A stretch of 64,000 nucleotides of DNA from Rhodospirillum sp. (GCA_013822765.1 PNKY01000003.1:453039-517038), one strand, 5' to 3'; positions 16,546 to 24,588 are shown, counted from the first letter of the stretch. Made by a program: numbers and translations. Notes: generated from the letters alone by a model not told the origin.

Positions 16546-16940
16546 CAGACGTTCCCCCGCGCCCAGTAGCCGAGCCCCCACGCGACCAGCGTCAGCACGA
16601 CGCTGCCGATCAGCACGGTCCAGCCGGTGCGGTAGGCGGTCGGCAGCTCGAACCCCCACCCCGCGTCCCACGCCAGGTGCCGGATGCCGTTCAGCAGGTG
16701 ATAGAAGAAGGCGCCGGTCCACAAAAACAGCGCAATGCGGCCGAGGATGGAGCCGGCGATGGCCTGGGCCTGGTCGAACGCCTCAGCACTGGTCGCAGCG
16801 GCAGCCAGCCAATAGACCAGCGCCAGGATCCCGAGAGTCAGGAACGAACCTGTGATGCGATGCAGGATCGAGGTGAACGAGGTGAGCTGCGGCCGATAGA
16901 CTTGTAGATGCGGCGCGATCGGTCGCGGATGCGAAGCCAT
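16545..16940 (-). CDS. sdhC: Succinate dehydrogenase cytochrome b556 subunit
   Basis: First gene of the sdh operon, 131 residues. The N-terminal RPIAPHLQVYRPQ and SILHRITGSFL signature is characteristic of SdhC and contributes to the quinone site. The haem-ligand histidine is expected in LLNGIRHLAWD. Three transmembrane helices are evident. It starts just downstream of an approximately 150-base gap that separates it from the mch stop on the same strand. Confidence 0.96.
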   Translation of the reverse strand: MASHPRPIAPHLQVYRPQLTSFTSILHRITGSFLTLGILALVYWLAAAATSAEAFDQAQAIAGSILGRIALFLWTGAFFYHLLNGIRHLAWDAGWGFELPTAYRTGWTVLIGSVVLTLVAWGLGYWARGNV

Positions 16941-17092
16941 GGTCGTTTTGCCCTGTCGGTGTTGTCGCCAGGTCCCAGAGATGAGGCGCCGGCCCTGCGC
17001 AAGCCGCCAAACCTCACGAAAACGCTGCAGCCTGATTAGCGTTTTTGCAGTGCAGCGTCAATGAAAGCAGGCGGCGCACCCATGCAGGGTCG

Positions 17093-18154
17093 TCATGCCA
17101 GCCGTCGCGGCAGCAGGATTGTGTAATCGAGGTCGAGCACCACCTCCGCCGGGTACTTGCCGGCCGCATCGGGCCCTGGAAAGTCCGCACACGGGTGGTC
17201 CTTGGCCGCGATGGTGCGCAGGCGCAAGGCGCCGAGATCGGCGCGGCCCGGCAGCTCGATCACGTCCACCACCTCGCTCCAGGCATAGATGGTGTCGCCG
17301 GCGAAGCTCGGGTTGACGTGCCGACCGCCATTGATGGCGAGCACGCGCAAGGCGTTGGCGAGACCGTTGAAGCTGGCCGCGCGGGCGAGGCTGATGATGT
17401 GGCCGCCATAGATCAGGCGCTTGCCGAAGCGGCCCTTGGATTCGGCATGCTGGTTGAAATGGACCTTGGCATTGTTCTGGTAGAGCCGCGTCGCGGTCAT
17501 GTGATCGCTCTCTTCCAGGGTCATGCCGTCGACGTGATCGATGCGCTCGCCCTTCTGGTAGTCCTCCCAGCCGTGCGGCGAGCCCGCGAGCGCGCGATCG
17601 TAGTGTTCCAGCTGCAGTCCCGCCGGAAGATAGAAGTCCGCCGGCGCCACCGCGGCGGCAAGCTCCGGCACCAGCGCATCCGGGGCCGGGCGCGCCTGCT
17701 CGCGCTTGCGCACCATCACCCAGCGCACGTAGTCCAGCACCACCTCGTCGCGCTGGTTGCGGCCGACCGAGCGCACATAGACGATGCCGGTCTCGCGGTT
17801 GGAATTCTCCTTGAGGCCGATGACGGTGGAGCGCGTGCTCAGCGTGTCGCCGGCATAGACCGGCGCGCCGAACTTGCACTGCGCGTAGCCGAGATTGGCG
17901 ATGGCGTTGAGCGAGATGTCGGCGACGGTACGGCCGAACACGATGTGGAAGACCAGGATGTCGTCGACCGGCGCCTTGCCGTAGCCGATCGCTTGCGCGA
18001 AGGCGTCGGAGGCGTGCAGCGCAAAGCGCGAACCGGTGAGACCTATATAGAGCGCGACGTCGCCAGCCGTGACGGTGCGCGGGACCGCGTGGACGATCTC
18101 CTGCCCCAGCTGGAAGTCCTCGAAGAAGTTGCCCGGGTTGGTCTTGATCGTCAT
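17093..18154 (-). CDS. mch: Mesaconyl-CoA hydratase (double MaoC fold)
   Basis: A 353-residue protein from the ATG at 18154, beginning MTIKTNPGNFFEDFQLGQ. Two MaoC-like hotdog domains are visible, the first with GDVALYIGLTGSRFALH and the second with HFNQHAESKGRFGKRLIYGG. Sequence character and length match mesaconyl-CoA hydratase of the ethylmalonyl-CoA pathway, which interconverts mesaconyl-CoA and beta-methylmalyl-CoA, including the signature VIGLKENSNRETG. An open stretch upstream to 18247 lacks these features and was not included. Its position directly upstream of sdhCDAB links glyoxylate-bypass-free acetyl-CoA assimilation with the TCA cycle, but the other pathway genes are not in the window. 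Confidence 0.9.
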   Translation of the reverse strand: MTIKTNPGNFFEDFQLGQEIVHAVPRTVTAGDVALYIGLTGSRFALHASDAFAQAIGYGKAPVDDILVFHIVFGRTVADISLNAIANLGYAQCKFGAPVYAGDTLSTRSTVIGLKENSNRETGIVYVRSVGRNQRDEVVLDYVRWVMVRKREQARPAPDALVPELAAAVAPADFYLPAGLQLEHYDRALAGSPHGWEDYQKGERIDHVDGMTLEESDHMTATRLYQNNAKVHFNQHAESKGRFGKRLIYGGHIISLARAASFNGLANALRVLAINGGRHVNPSFAGDTIYAWSEVVDVIELPGRADLGALRLRTIAAKDHPCADFPGPDAAGKYPAEVVLDLDYTILLPRRLA

Positions 18155-18325
18155 GCCCGCCGCCCGTTGAGTTTCTGTCGCAGCGCAACATACGTGCCCG
18201 ACCGGGCCGGCGCAAAGGCGTCCCATCCTTAGGCTAAATGCTAACAAAGATTAACGCCGTCTTAAAACGATGGGGGTAATGACAGTCGCGGGGACTAACG
18301 GCGAACCCTGACAGGGGAGCGTTCG

Positions 18326-18886
18326 ATGGCGTCGGAATATACCACTGTGCTGGATACCGGGAGCGGCAGCCTGCCTGCGCTGCCGCTGATCCTGATGCTG
18401 GCCGCGCCGGTGCTGATGCTGGCGTGTCTCACCGTGGCCAAAGCGCGCCGTTGGCATGTCTCGCGCCCGATCAGGCTCGCGCTGTGGGGGGCCTATGCGG
18501 CCTACGTCCCAGTCGTGATGTTCCAATACTGGAGCCTGTGGGACACCCAGCAGATGGCCCGCAATGCCACCGCCATGTCGATCGAGGCCGGCCGGCTCGA
18601 CTGGTCGAGCGTGCGGCAGGCGCCGGAGGGGATTTTCGTCGACACCAATCAGCGCTTCGCCGTGAACGGCGTCGAGTTTCTCTACAGCCATCGCTCCCTG
18701 CGCTACCTCGACTTTCTGGTGCCTGAGCCCGATCTGGTCGCGCTACCCTTGTTCAAGCGCGCGCAGGTGCGCGTCACCTATCTCGGCGAGGGCGAGGACC
18801 GGCGGCTGCTGAGGTTCGAGATCGCCACCAGCGTGCTCGACGCGAACGACTGGCCGATGCCGGAAACCGCCGCGCTCTCCAACTAG
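18326..18886 (+). CDS. Membrane protein of unknown function
   Basis: A 186-residue protein with a strong ribosome site (AGGGGAG) 7 bases before its ATG. Two hydrophobic segments (about residues 17-39 and 50-67) precede a soluble domain of about 115 residues with VNGVEFLYSHRSLRYLDF and a YLGEGEDRRLLRFEIA strand-like stretch. This suggests a membrane-anchored periplasmic or cytoplasmic beta-rich domain. It is transcribed away from mch and has its own terminator, so it is probably monocistronic. I do not recognise the family. Confidence 0.7.
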   Translation: MASEYTTVLDTGSGSLPALPLILMLAAPVLMLACLTVAKARRWHVSRPIRLALWGAYAAYVPVVMFQYWSLWDTQQMARNATAMSIEAGRLDWSSVRQAPEGIFVDTNQRFAVNGVEFLYSHRSLRYLDFLVPEPDLVALPLFKRAQVRVTYLGEGEDRRLLRFEIATSVLDANDWPMPETAALSN

Positions 18887-18900
18887 CCTCCGAGACCTCG

Positions 18901-18932
18901 AAGGCCGCCACGGGTTCCGTGGTGGCCTTTTT
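18901..18932 (+). terminator. Intrinsic terminator
   Basis: A 13-bp stem (18901-18913 with 18917-18929, one G-T pair) with a 3-base loop, running into TTTTT at 18928-18932. It closes the preceding membrane-protein gene just ahead of the ArsR promoter. Confidence 0.9.
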
Positions 18933-18952
18933 CGCGCTTCGTTATTTTAGTC

Positions 18953-18981
18953 TTGACTTAATTAAGTGATGAACTAAATAT
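18953..18981 (+). promoter_or_regulatory. ArsR promoter with overlapping palindromic operator
   Basis: TTGACT (18953-18958), a 17-base spacer and AAATAT (18976-18981) form a near-consensus sigma-70 promoter. The perfect 12-base palindrome ACTTAATTAAGT (18956-18967) overlaps the -35 box and spacer, the expected place for an autorepressing ArsR dimer. The start codon at 18988 is only 7 bases past the -10 box, so the transcript is probably leaderless. Confidence 0.75.
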
Positions 18982-18987
18982 CGGGTC

Positions 18988-19344
18988 ATGCAGTCGCTGA
19001 TTGCCCTGGCCGACCCGAACCGCCGCCGCATCGTGGAGATGCTGGCGGGACAGGAGTTGGCGGCGGGAGAGATCGGCACCGCTTTTGACATCAGTGCCCC
19101 TGCAATCTCGCAGCATCTCAAGGTGTTAAAAGAAGCCAATATCGTCACCGTCCGGGTCGAGGGACAGCGCCGGATTTATGCACTCGACCCGTCCGGCTTC
19201 ACCGAGATCGACCAGTGGCTATCGAGCGTGCGCCGCTTCTGGAATCCGAAACTGGATGAGCTGGTGCGGCAGATGGAACGCCACAAGGCCGAGCTGGCCA
19301 AGAAGCCCAGCAAGCCACGCAAACCCAAAGGAAGAAAGCCATGA
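18988..19344 (+). CDS. ArsR-family transcriptional regulator
   Basis: A 118-residue winged-helix regulator. The recognition helix region is ISAPAISQHLKVLKEANIV (about 35-53), with the wing at VEGQRRIYALDP. It lacks the CxC metal-binding motif of classic ArsR/SmtB sensors, and like other regulators paired with AHSA1 proteins it probably responds to something other than metal. The C-terminal tail is very basic (KKPSKPRKPKGRKP). Its stop overlaps the start of the first SRPBCC gene as ATGA, so both are translated together. It probably represses its own promoter and the downstream operon. Confidence 0.9.
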   Translation: MQSLIALADPNRRRIVEMLAGQELAAGEIGTAFDISAPAISQHLKVLKEANIVTVRVEGQRRIYALDPSGFTEIDQWLSSVRRFWNPKLDELVRQMERHKAELAKKPSKPRKPKGRKP

Positions 19345-19883
19345 GTTACGATGGAGTTCTCCACGACCTGCACACCGTTGAATTCAAGCGCCTGATTCCC
19401 GGCCCGATCGAGCTGGCCTGGGATTACCTGACCAAGCGGGAGCTGTTGAAGACTTGGTTTGCCGATGTGACGCTGGAGCCGCGCCTCGGCGGGGCGGTCG
19501 ACGTGCATTTCGACAAGGACACCTGCGGCGGCTGCTCGGCAGGTGTGCGCGGCGTGGTCCGCGAGTTCCGGCCGCCGCACGTCATCGCATTCACCTGGAT
19601 CCAGCGGCGGGCGCAGCCCGATGGCTCGATCGCGGACAGCGACGAGGGCGAGGTGCGTTTCGAGCTCACCGAGCGCGGCGAGAAAGTTCTGCTGACGCTG
19701 CTGCACTCGCGCTTGCCGACCGCGGAGCTGACCAGTCACAGCGCCGGCTGGCATGCCTATCTCGAGAATCTGGAAGCGCGGATTTCCGGCCGCGGCCGCA
19801 TCGACTTCATGGCCGTCGCCCGGCGCGTTCGCCCGCAATACGACGAGCGGCTCGCCGGCCTGCTGCGGTCGGGAGCGGCGTGA
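19341..19883 (+). CDS. AHSA1-type SRPBCC protein, copy 1
   Basis: A 180-residue START/SRPBCC-fold protein of the 'activator of Hsp90 ATPase homologue 1-like' type, a hydrophobic-cavity fold of mostly unknown ligand in bacteria. Motifs are LIPGPIELAWDYLTKRELLKTWF and HSAGWHAYLENLEARI. It is coupled to the ArsR gene. It is a close paralogue of the protein at 21618-22151, differing mainly in a CGGC insertion region (DKDTCGGCSAGVRG) that could bind metal or be redox active. Probably regulated by the adjacent ArsR. Confidence 0.88.
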   Translation: MSYDGVLHDLHTVEFKRLIPGPIELAWDYLTKRELLKTWFADVTLEPRLGGAVDVHFDKDTCGGCSAGVRGVVREFRPPHVIAFTWIQRRAQPDGSIADSDEGEVRFELTERGEKVLLTLLHSRLPTAELTSHSAGWHAYLENLEARISGRGRIDFMAVARRVRPQYDERLAGLLRSGAA

Positions 19884-19933
19884 CGCGGCTCTGTGTTCTT
19901 AATCGAGAAGCCCACAAGGCGAAGGATTGAACA

Positions 19934-20728
19934 ATGACAACGCACATAACCGGAACCCGGAAAGACTGGCTCGCCGCGCGGCTCGAGCTTCTCAAGGCGG
20001 AGAAGGAGCTGACGCACCGCAGTGACGCGGTGGCGCGGCAACGGCAGGAGCTGCCGTGGGTCAAGGTGGACAAGAACTATTCCTTCGAGACCGATGGCGG
20101 GAGCGCTTCGCTCAAGGACCTGTTCAAAGGGCGCTCGCAGCTGCTCGTCTACCACTTCATGTTCGGACCCGACTACAAGGCCGGCTGCCCGTCCTGCTCG
20201 GCGATCGCGGACGGCTTCAATGGGATCGCGACTCACCTGGCCAACCATGACGTGATGCTGTGGGCGGTCTCGCGGGCGCAGCTCGCGAAGCTGCAGGCGT
20301 TCAAGCAGCGCATGGGCTGGACCTTCCCCTGGGCCTCGTCGTTCGCCAGCGATTTCAATCCGGACTTCAGCGTGTGGTTCAGCGAGCAGCAGCAGCGCGA
20401 CGGCGGCATCGAATACAATTACCGGCGCGAGCCGGCGCTGCAGCAACTGATCGCCGACAACAAGCCGGCCATCTCCTCGCGCGAGACACCCGATGGGCCC
20501 ACGCAGGGCGCCGCGATGAGCGGCACAGACGTGGCGACATACACGCGCGAACGGCCGGGCATGAGCGCCTTCGTGCTGGAGGACGGCATCATCTATCATG
20601 CGTACTCCGCCTATGCCCGCGGACTGGACGATCTTTGGGGCATGTACAAGTGGCTCGATCGCGCGCCCAAGGGACGCAACGAGAAAGGCGTCTGGTGGCG
20701 TCACCACGACCAGTACGACAAGCATTGA
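19934..20728 (+). CDS. DUF899 thioredoxin-like protein
   Basis: A 264-residue protein matching the DUF899 family, with a thioredoxin-like core. The family-typical YHFMFGPDYKAGCPSCSAIADG segment provides a CxxC at about residues 76-79, and the C-terminal YSAYARGLDDLWGMYKWLD is also characteristic. No signal peptide is seen, so it is cytoplasmic. It sits 50 bases after the first SRPBCC gene, probably in the same operon. The function is unknown; a redox role is suggested by the fold and the CxxC. Confidence 0.88.
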   Translation: MTTHITGTRKDWLAARLELLKAEKELTHRSDAVARQRQELPWVKVDKNYSFETDGGSASLKDLFKGRSQLLVYHFMFGPDYKAGCPSCSAIADGFNGIATHLANHDVMLWAVSRAQLAKLQAFKQRMGWTFPWASSFASDFNPDFSVWFSEQQQRDGGIEYNYRREPALQQLIADNKPAISSRETPDGPTQGAAMSGTDVATYTRERPGMSAFVLEDGIIYHAYSAYARGLDDLWGMYKWLDRAPKGRNEKGVWWRHHDQYDKH

Positions 20729-20779
20729 GCCGAACCGCGGGTATCGTTGGCGCAACCGGGGGACGGGAGGTCCCAAGGC

Positions 20780-21544
20780 ATGGTTTCCGACCGAGCTTCG
20801 CAGCGAGCCTTCTTCGGCGTGTCGGCGTTGCTCTTCGCCGCCAGCGTGACAGTAACGATCGCGTGGTGCGCATCCATGTCGACGATGGGCGGAATGGCGA
20901 TGCCCGGCGGCTGGACGATGTCGATGGCATGGATGCGGATGCCCGATCAAACCTGGCCCGGCGCCACGGCGTCGTTCCTCGGCATGTGGCTGGTGATGAT
21001 GGTGGCGATGATGCTGCCATCCCTGGCGCCGGTGCTGTGGCGGTATCGGCAGGCGGTCGGCGAAGCAGCTGAGATGCCGGTGGGCCGGCTGACCACGCTG
21101 GTGGCCCTCGGATACTTCCTGGTGTGGACGCTGTTCGGAATGATCGCCTTCCCGCTCGGCGTCGCGCTGGCGGCGGTCGCGATGGCGGAACCATCGGTGG
21201 CGCGCGCTGTTCCGATTGCGGTCGGCGTGATGATCATGATCGCCGGCGCAATCCAGTTCACCGCGTGGAAGGCACATCACCTTGCCTGCTGTCGGCAGAC
21301 GCCGGAACTCTGCCGGATGCGGCCCGCGGACGCCGGCTCGGCGTGGCGATACGGGCTCAGCCTCGGCTTCCACTGCAGCTGCTGCTGCATCGGCCTGACG
21401 GCGGTCCTCCTGGTCGTCGGGGTCATGGATTTGCGTGCGATGGCAGTCGTGGCGGTCGCCATCACCGTCAACGACTCGCACCGGCCGGTCCGCGCGTCGC
21501 CCGGGCCATCGGAGCCGTGCTGGTCGGGTCCGGACTGTTCGTGA
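20780..21544 (+). CDS. DUF2182 membrane protein, apparently frameshifted at 3' end
   Basis: A multi-spanning membrane protein of the DUF2182 family, sometimes annotated as a copper chaperone. From the ATG at 20780 (GGGAGG 9 bases upstream) it reads 254 residues with several helices, Met-rich loops (MSTMGGMAMPGG) and the conserved SCCCIGLTAVLLVVGVMDLR. After AVAITV near base 21469 the frame leaves the family pattern. The +1 frame instead gives RLAPAGPRVARAIGAVLVGSG and ends at 21567, the usual C-terminal helix. One missing base next to 21469/21470 explains this. Either a real inactivating or truncating mutation or a sequence error. Confidence 0.75.
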   Translation: MVSDRASQRAFFGVSALLFAASVTVTIAWCASMSTMGGMAMPGGWTMSMAWMRMPDQTWPGATASFLGMWLVMMVAMMLPSLAPVLWRYRQAVGEAAEMPVGRLTTLVALGYFLVWTLFGMIAFPLGVALAAVAMAEPSVARAVPIAVGVMIMIAGAIQFTAWKAHHLACCRQTPELCRMRPADAGSAWRYGLSLGFHCSCCCIGLTAVLLVVGVMDLRAMAVVAVAITVNDSHRPVRASPGPSEPCWSGPDCS

Positions 21545-21617
21545 TCGCGGCGGCAGCCGGACTCTAGGAAAACAAGAAACCAACTTCGAACTCGCACAAG
21601 CCGAAAGGAAGAAAGCC

Positions 21618-22151
21618 ATGGACGGATCGATCCTCGATTTACACACCGTCGAATTCAAGCGCCTCATCCCCGGCCCGATCGAGCTGGCGTGGGACTATCT
21701 GACCAAGCAGGAACTGCTGAAGACCTGGTTCGCCGACATGACGGTGGAGCCGCGGGTCGGTGGCGCGGTCGTGATCCGTTTCAACGATGACGAATCCTGC
21801 GCCACCACCGGCGTTCGCGGCACCGTCAGCGAGTTCCGCAAACCATACGTTGTCGCGTTCTCCTGGCTGCAGCAGCGCCTGCAGCCAGACGGTTCGCGCA
21901 AGGGCGTCGATGAAGGGTCGGTGCGCTTCGAGCTGGCGGAACGCGGCGACAAGGTGCTGCTGACGCTGCTGCACACCGGGCTGCCGATCCACGAGCTGGC
22001 CAATCACAGCGCCGGTTGGAACGCCTTCCTCGACAACCTCGATGCGCTCTTGTCCGGCCGGGGCAAGATCGATTTCATGGCGGTCTTCAAAGAGCTGCAT
22101 CCGCGCTATGTCGAGCGCATCGCAGCCCTGCAGCGGGCGGGAGCGGCGTGA
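21618..22151 (+). CDS. AHSA1-type SRPBCC protein, copy 2
   Basis: A 177-residue paralogue of the protein at 19341-19883, sharing LHTVEFKRLIPGPIELAWDY and the HSAGWNAFLDNLDALLSGRG block. It lacks the CGGC insert of copy 1. The 21 bases before its ATG match the 3' end of the ArsR gene at 19 positions and would still encode KPKGRKP, so its ribosome site is a relic of a duplicated ArsR terminus. The stop shares one base with the following VOC gene start. Ligand unknown. Confidence 0.88.
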   Translation: MDGSILDLHTVEFKRLIPGPIELAWDYLTKQELLKTWFADMTVEPRVGGAVVIRFNDDESCATTGVRGTVSEFRKPYVVAFSWLQQRLQPDGSRKGVDEGSVRFELAERGDKVLLTLLHTGLPIHELANHSAGWNAFLDNLDALLSGRGKIDFMAVFKELHPRYVERIAALQRAGAA

Positions 22152-22504
22152 TGGTCCGCTATCGCGGCGGCAACAACGTCGCCATGAAGCTGCCGCCGCA
22201 TCATTTCGACAGCGCGGTGAAGTTCTATCGCGAGACGCTCGGGCTCAAGGTTTCCGATCACGGCGAGTCGAAGCTGGTGGAATTCGGGCCAATCCGGCTG
22301 TGGCTCGATCCCTGCCCTCAGTTCTCCCAGACCGAGCTATGGCTGGAGGTGGTCGCCAGCAACAGCGACGCGGCCGTGTCGGACCTGGGCGACAAGAAGG
22401 TCGTGCGCTGCGACCCGATCGAGGCGCTGCCGGAGGGATTCCGCGGCTTCTGGATCACCAGCCCGGCGGACATCGTGCATATCGTCTCGGAACAGAGCCA
22501 ATAG
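22151..22504 (+). CDS. VOC-family (glyoxalase/bleomycin-like) protein
   Basis: A 117-residue single-domain vicinal-oxygen-chelate protein starting at the ATG that overlaps the previous stop by one base. It has the family's opening HHFDSAVKFYRETLGLKVSDHG and a strand-rich remainder with LWLEVVASN. It is the last gene of the ArsR operon and is followed by a hairpin terminator. Whether it binds metal is unclear because the usual metal ligands are not all evident. Confidence 0.75.
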   Translation: MVRYRGGNNVAMKLPPHHFDSAVKFYRETLGLKVSDHGESKLVEFGPIRLWLDPCPQFSQTELWLEVVASNSDAAVSDLGDKKVVRCDPIEALPEGFRGFWITSPADIVHIVSEQSQ

Positions 22505-22533
22505 ATAGCGCTGTCAGATTGTGCGGCGACAAG

Positions 22534-22559
22534 ATCGGCCCCCCATAGGGGGCCGATTT
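22534..22559 (+). terminator. GC-rich hairpin ending the ArsR operon
   Basis: A 10-bp stem (22534-22543 with 22548-22557) and a 4-base loop, followed by only three T residues. Placed 30 bases after the VOC stop. A weak T tract makes it a moderate call. Confidence 0.6.
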
Positions 22560-22629
22560 CGCTTGCAAGCGCAGCCGCGATCATGAGGATACCGGGCGTC
22601 TCGCCAACCAGAGTCCACGCGCCCGGTTC

Positions 22630-23448
22630 ATGAACGTTCTCTCCATCCAGTCCCAGGTCGTTTACGGCCATGTCGGCAATTCGGCCGCGGCCTTCGTGCT
22701 GCAGCGCCAAGGCCATGCGGTCTGGCAGGTGCCGACGGTGCTGTTCTCCAACCACCTCGGCAAGCCGACCTTCCGCGGCCGCGCCGTGCCGGCGGAGCAG
22801 GCGCGCGACTTGATCCAGGGGCTGAAGGAGCTCGGCTATCTCGACGATGTCGACATGCTGCTGACCGGCTATCTCGGCACGCCTGACACCGCGCGGCTGG
22901 CGGCGGAGCTGGCCGGCATCATCCGCACGCAGAAGCCGAGCGCCATCTTCGCCTGCGACCCGGTGATGGGCGACGACGATGCGCTCTATGTGAAGCCGGA
23001 CCTGGCGGAGACCATCGCCAGCGACCTGGTGCCGATCGCCGACGTGCTGCTGCCCAACATCTTCGAGTTGGCGCGCCTCACCGGCCGCAGTGTCAAAGAC
23101 GGCGCAGCCGCGCTGGAAGCCGCGCAGGCGCTGCAGCGGGCAGCCGGCGTGAAGGTGCTGGTGGCGACCGGCGTTCCCGCCGAGCGGCCGGACCGCATCG
23201 CCGCGCTGGCGCTGGCAGGCGGCAAGGTGCACCGCGCCGAAGCGCCGCGCCGCAAGCTGCGGGTATCGGGCACCGGCGATACTTTCAGCGCGCTGTTCAC
23301 CGGCCGCTACGTGCGCGACCGCGACGCCGCCGGCGCGCTCGATTTCGCCATGCATGGCATGGACGTGATCTGCACCGCGACCGAGAAGGCGGACGCCGAC
23401 GAACTGATGATCGTGCAGACCCAGAGCGACTGGGCAAAGGCGCGCTAA
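22630..23448 (+). CDS. pdxY: Pyridoxal/pyridoxamine kinase
   Basis: A 272-residue ribokinase-family enzyme that phosphorylates pyridoxal in B6 salvage. It opens with NVLSIQSQVVYGHVGNSAA, characteristic of PdxY/PdxK. The catalytic GTGDTFSALFTG motif holds the general-base Asp, and the substrate region includes VPTVLFSNH. It converges on asd with 28 bases between the stops. Length is normal for PdxY. Confidence 0.95.
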   Translation: MNVLSIQSQVVYGHVGNSAAAFVLQRQGHAVWQVPTVLFSNHLGKPTFRGRAVPAEQARDLIQGLKELGYLDDVDMLLTGYLGTPDTARLAAELAGIIRTQKPSAIFACDPVMGDDDALYVKPDLAETIASDLVPIADVLLPNIFELARLTGRSVKDGAAALEAAQALQRAAGVKVLVATGVPAERPDRIAALALAGGKVHRAEAPRRKLRVSGTGDTFSALFTGRYVRDRDAAGALDFAMHGMDVICTATEKADADELMIVQTQSDWAKAR

Positions 23449-23476
23449 GCGCACCCTTGCCCGTCGTTTTCTGAAA

Positions 23477-24508
23477 CTACGCCGCGGCCTTGCCGCTCAG
23501 GTAGTCGCTCACCAGCTTCTCGGCGATCTGCACCGCGTTGAGTGCAGCGCCCTTCCGCAGGTTGTCGGAGACCACCCACAGCGAGAGGCCGTTGTCGATG
23601 GTCGAGTCATCGCGGATGCGGCTGACATACACTTTGTCCTCGCCGGCCGCTTCGACCTGGGTGACGTAGCCCTCGTCGACGCGGTGATCGATCACGGCGA
23701 CGCCGGGCGCGGACTTGAGGATCGCGCGCGCCTCATCGGCGGACAGCGGACGCTCGAACTCGATGTTGATCGCCTCGGCATGGGAGACGAACACCGGCAC
23801 GCGCACGCAGGTCGCCGTGACCTTGATCTTGGGGTCGAGGATCTTCTTGGTCTCGACCGACATCTTCCATTCTTCCTTGGTGGAGCCGTCGTCCATGAAG
23901 ACGTCGATGTGCGGAATGCAGTTGAAGGCGATCTGCTTGGTGAACTTGGTGCGCTCGATCGGCGCGTTCGTGTAGATGCCGCGAGTCTGGTTGAACAGTT
24001 CGTCCATCGCTTCCTTGCCGCCGCCCGACACCGACTGGTAGGTCGCGACCACGATGCGCTTGATCGGCGCCACGTCGTGCAACGGCTTCAGCGCCACCAC
24101 CATCTGGATGGTGGAGCAGTTCGGGTTGGCGATGATGTTCTTCTTCTTGTAGCCGGCGATGGCGTGGGCATTGACCTCCGGCACCACCAGCGGCACGTCG
24201 GGGTCCATGCGGAAATAGGAGGTGTTGTCGATGATGACGGCGCCGGCCGCAGCCGCGCGCGCCGCGAACTCGGCCGAAACCTTGGCGCCGGCCGAGGACA
24301 GCACGATGTCGATGCCCTTGAAGTTGAAGGTGTCGAGACGCTGGACCTTCAGCACATCGTCCTCGCCGAACGAGACCTCGCCGCCGGCCGAGCGCTGCGA
24401 CGCCAGGGCGACGACTTCGTCGACCGGAAAGCTGCGCTCCGACAGCGTCTGCAACATCTCGCGGCCCACATTGCCCGTGGCGCCGACCACCGCTACCCGA
24501 TAACCCAT
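23477..24508 (-). CDS. asd: Aspartate-semialdehyde dehydrogenase
   Basis: A 343-residue NADPH-dependent enzyme reducing aspartyl phosphate to aspartate semialdehyde, the branch-point precursor of lysine/diaminopimelate, threonine and methionine. The Rossmann motif is VGATGNVGREML (8-19). The active-site Cys131 is in ANPNCSTIQ, and the glycine-rich SVSGGGKEAMDEL follows. Upstream lies a complete attenuation leader (24533-24735), so expression is probably set by charged tRNA-Thr and tRNA-Lys. In related genomes asd often follows leuCDB; here it is separated from leuB by nearly 10 kb of accessory genes. Confidence 0.98.
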   Translation of the reverse strand: MGYRVAVVGATGNVGREMLQTLSERSFPVDEVVALASQRSAGGEVSFGEDDVLKVQRLDTFNFKGIDIVLSSAGAKVSAEFAARAAAAGAVIIDNTSYFRMDPDVPLVVPEVNAHAIAGYKKKNIIANPNCSTIQMVVALKPLHDVAPIKRIVVATYQSVSGGGKEAMDELFNQTRGIYTNAPIERTKFTKQIAFNCIPHIDVFMDDGSTKEEWKMSVETKKILDPKIKVTATCVRVPVFVSHAEAINIEFERPLSADEARAILKSAPGVAVIDHRVDEGYVTQVEAAGEDKVYVSRIRDDSTIDNGLSLWVVSDNLRKGAALNAVQIAEKLVSDYLSGKAAA

Positions 24509-24532
24509 GACCTCGCTCCTTCGCCTAAAAGC

Positions 24533-24560
24533 AAAAAGGGCCGCATCTTGTTGCGGCCCC
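24533..24560 (-). terminator. Attenuator terminator in the asd leader
   Basis: On the minus strand an 8-bp stem (24559-24552 with 24545-24538) closes a 6-base loop and is followed by TTTTT (24537-24533), ending 24 bases before the asd start. Its 5' arm, GGGCCGCA, can alternatively pair with GCGGCC in the last codons of the leader peptide (24597-24592), a ready antiterminator. Confidence 0.85.
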
Positions 24561-24588
24561 TCGGTTCATCTGATCCTTTGTGATCCCG

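Noticed and set aside
14188..16569. A 793-codon plus-strand frame opposite sdhB, sdhA and sdhD
   Set aside because: It spans several real genes and their boundaries on the other strand, which a real gene would not follow so exactly.
18155..18247. Extra N-terminal residues on mesaconyl-CoA hydratase
   Set aside because: The conserved family start (MTIKTNPGNFFEDF) is at 18154; the upstream residues are Cys/Arg-rich and unlike the family.
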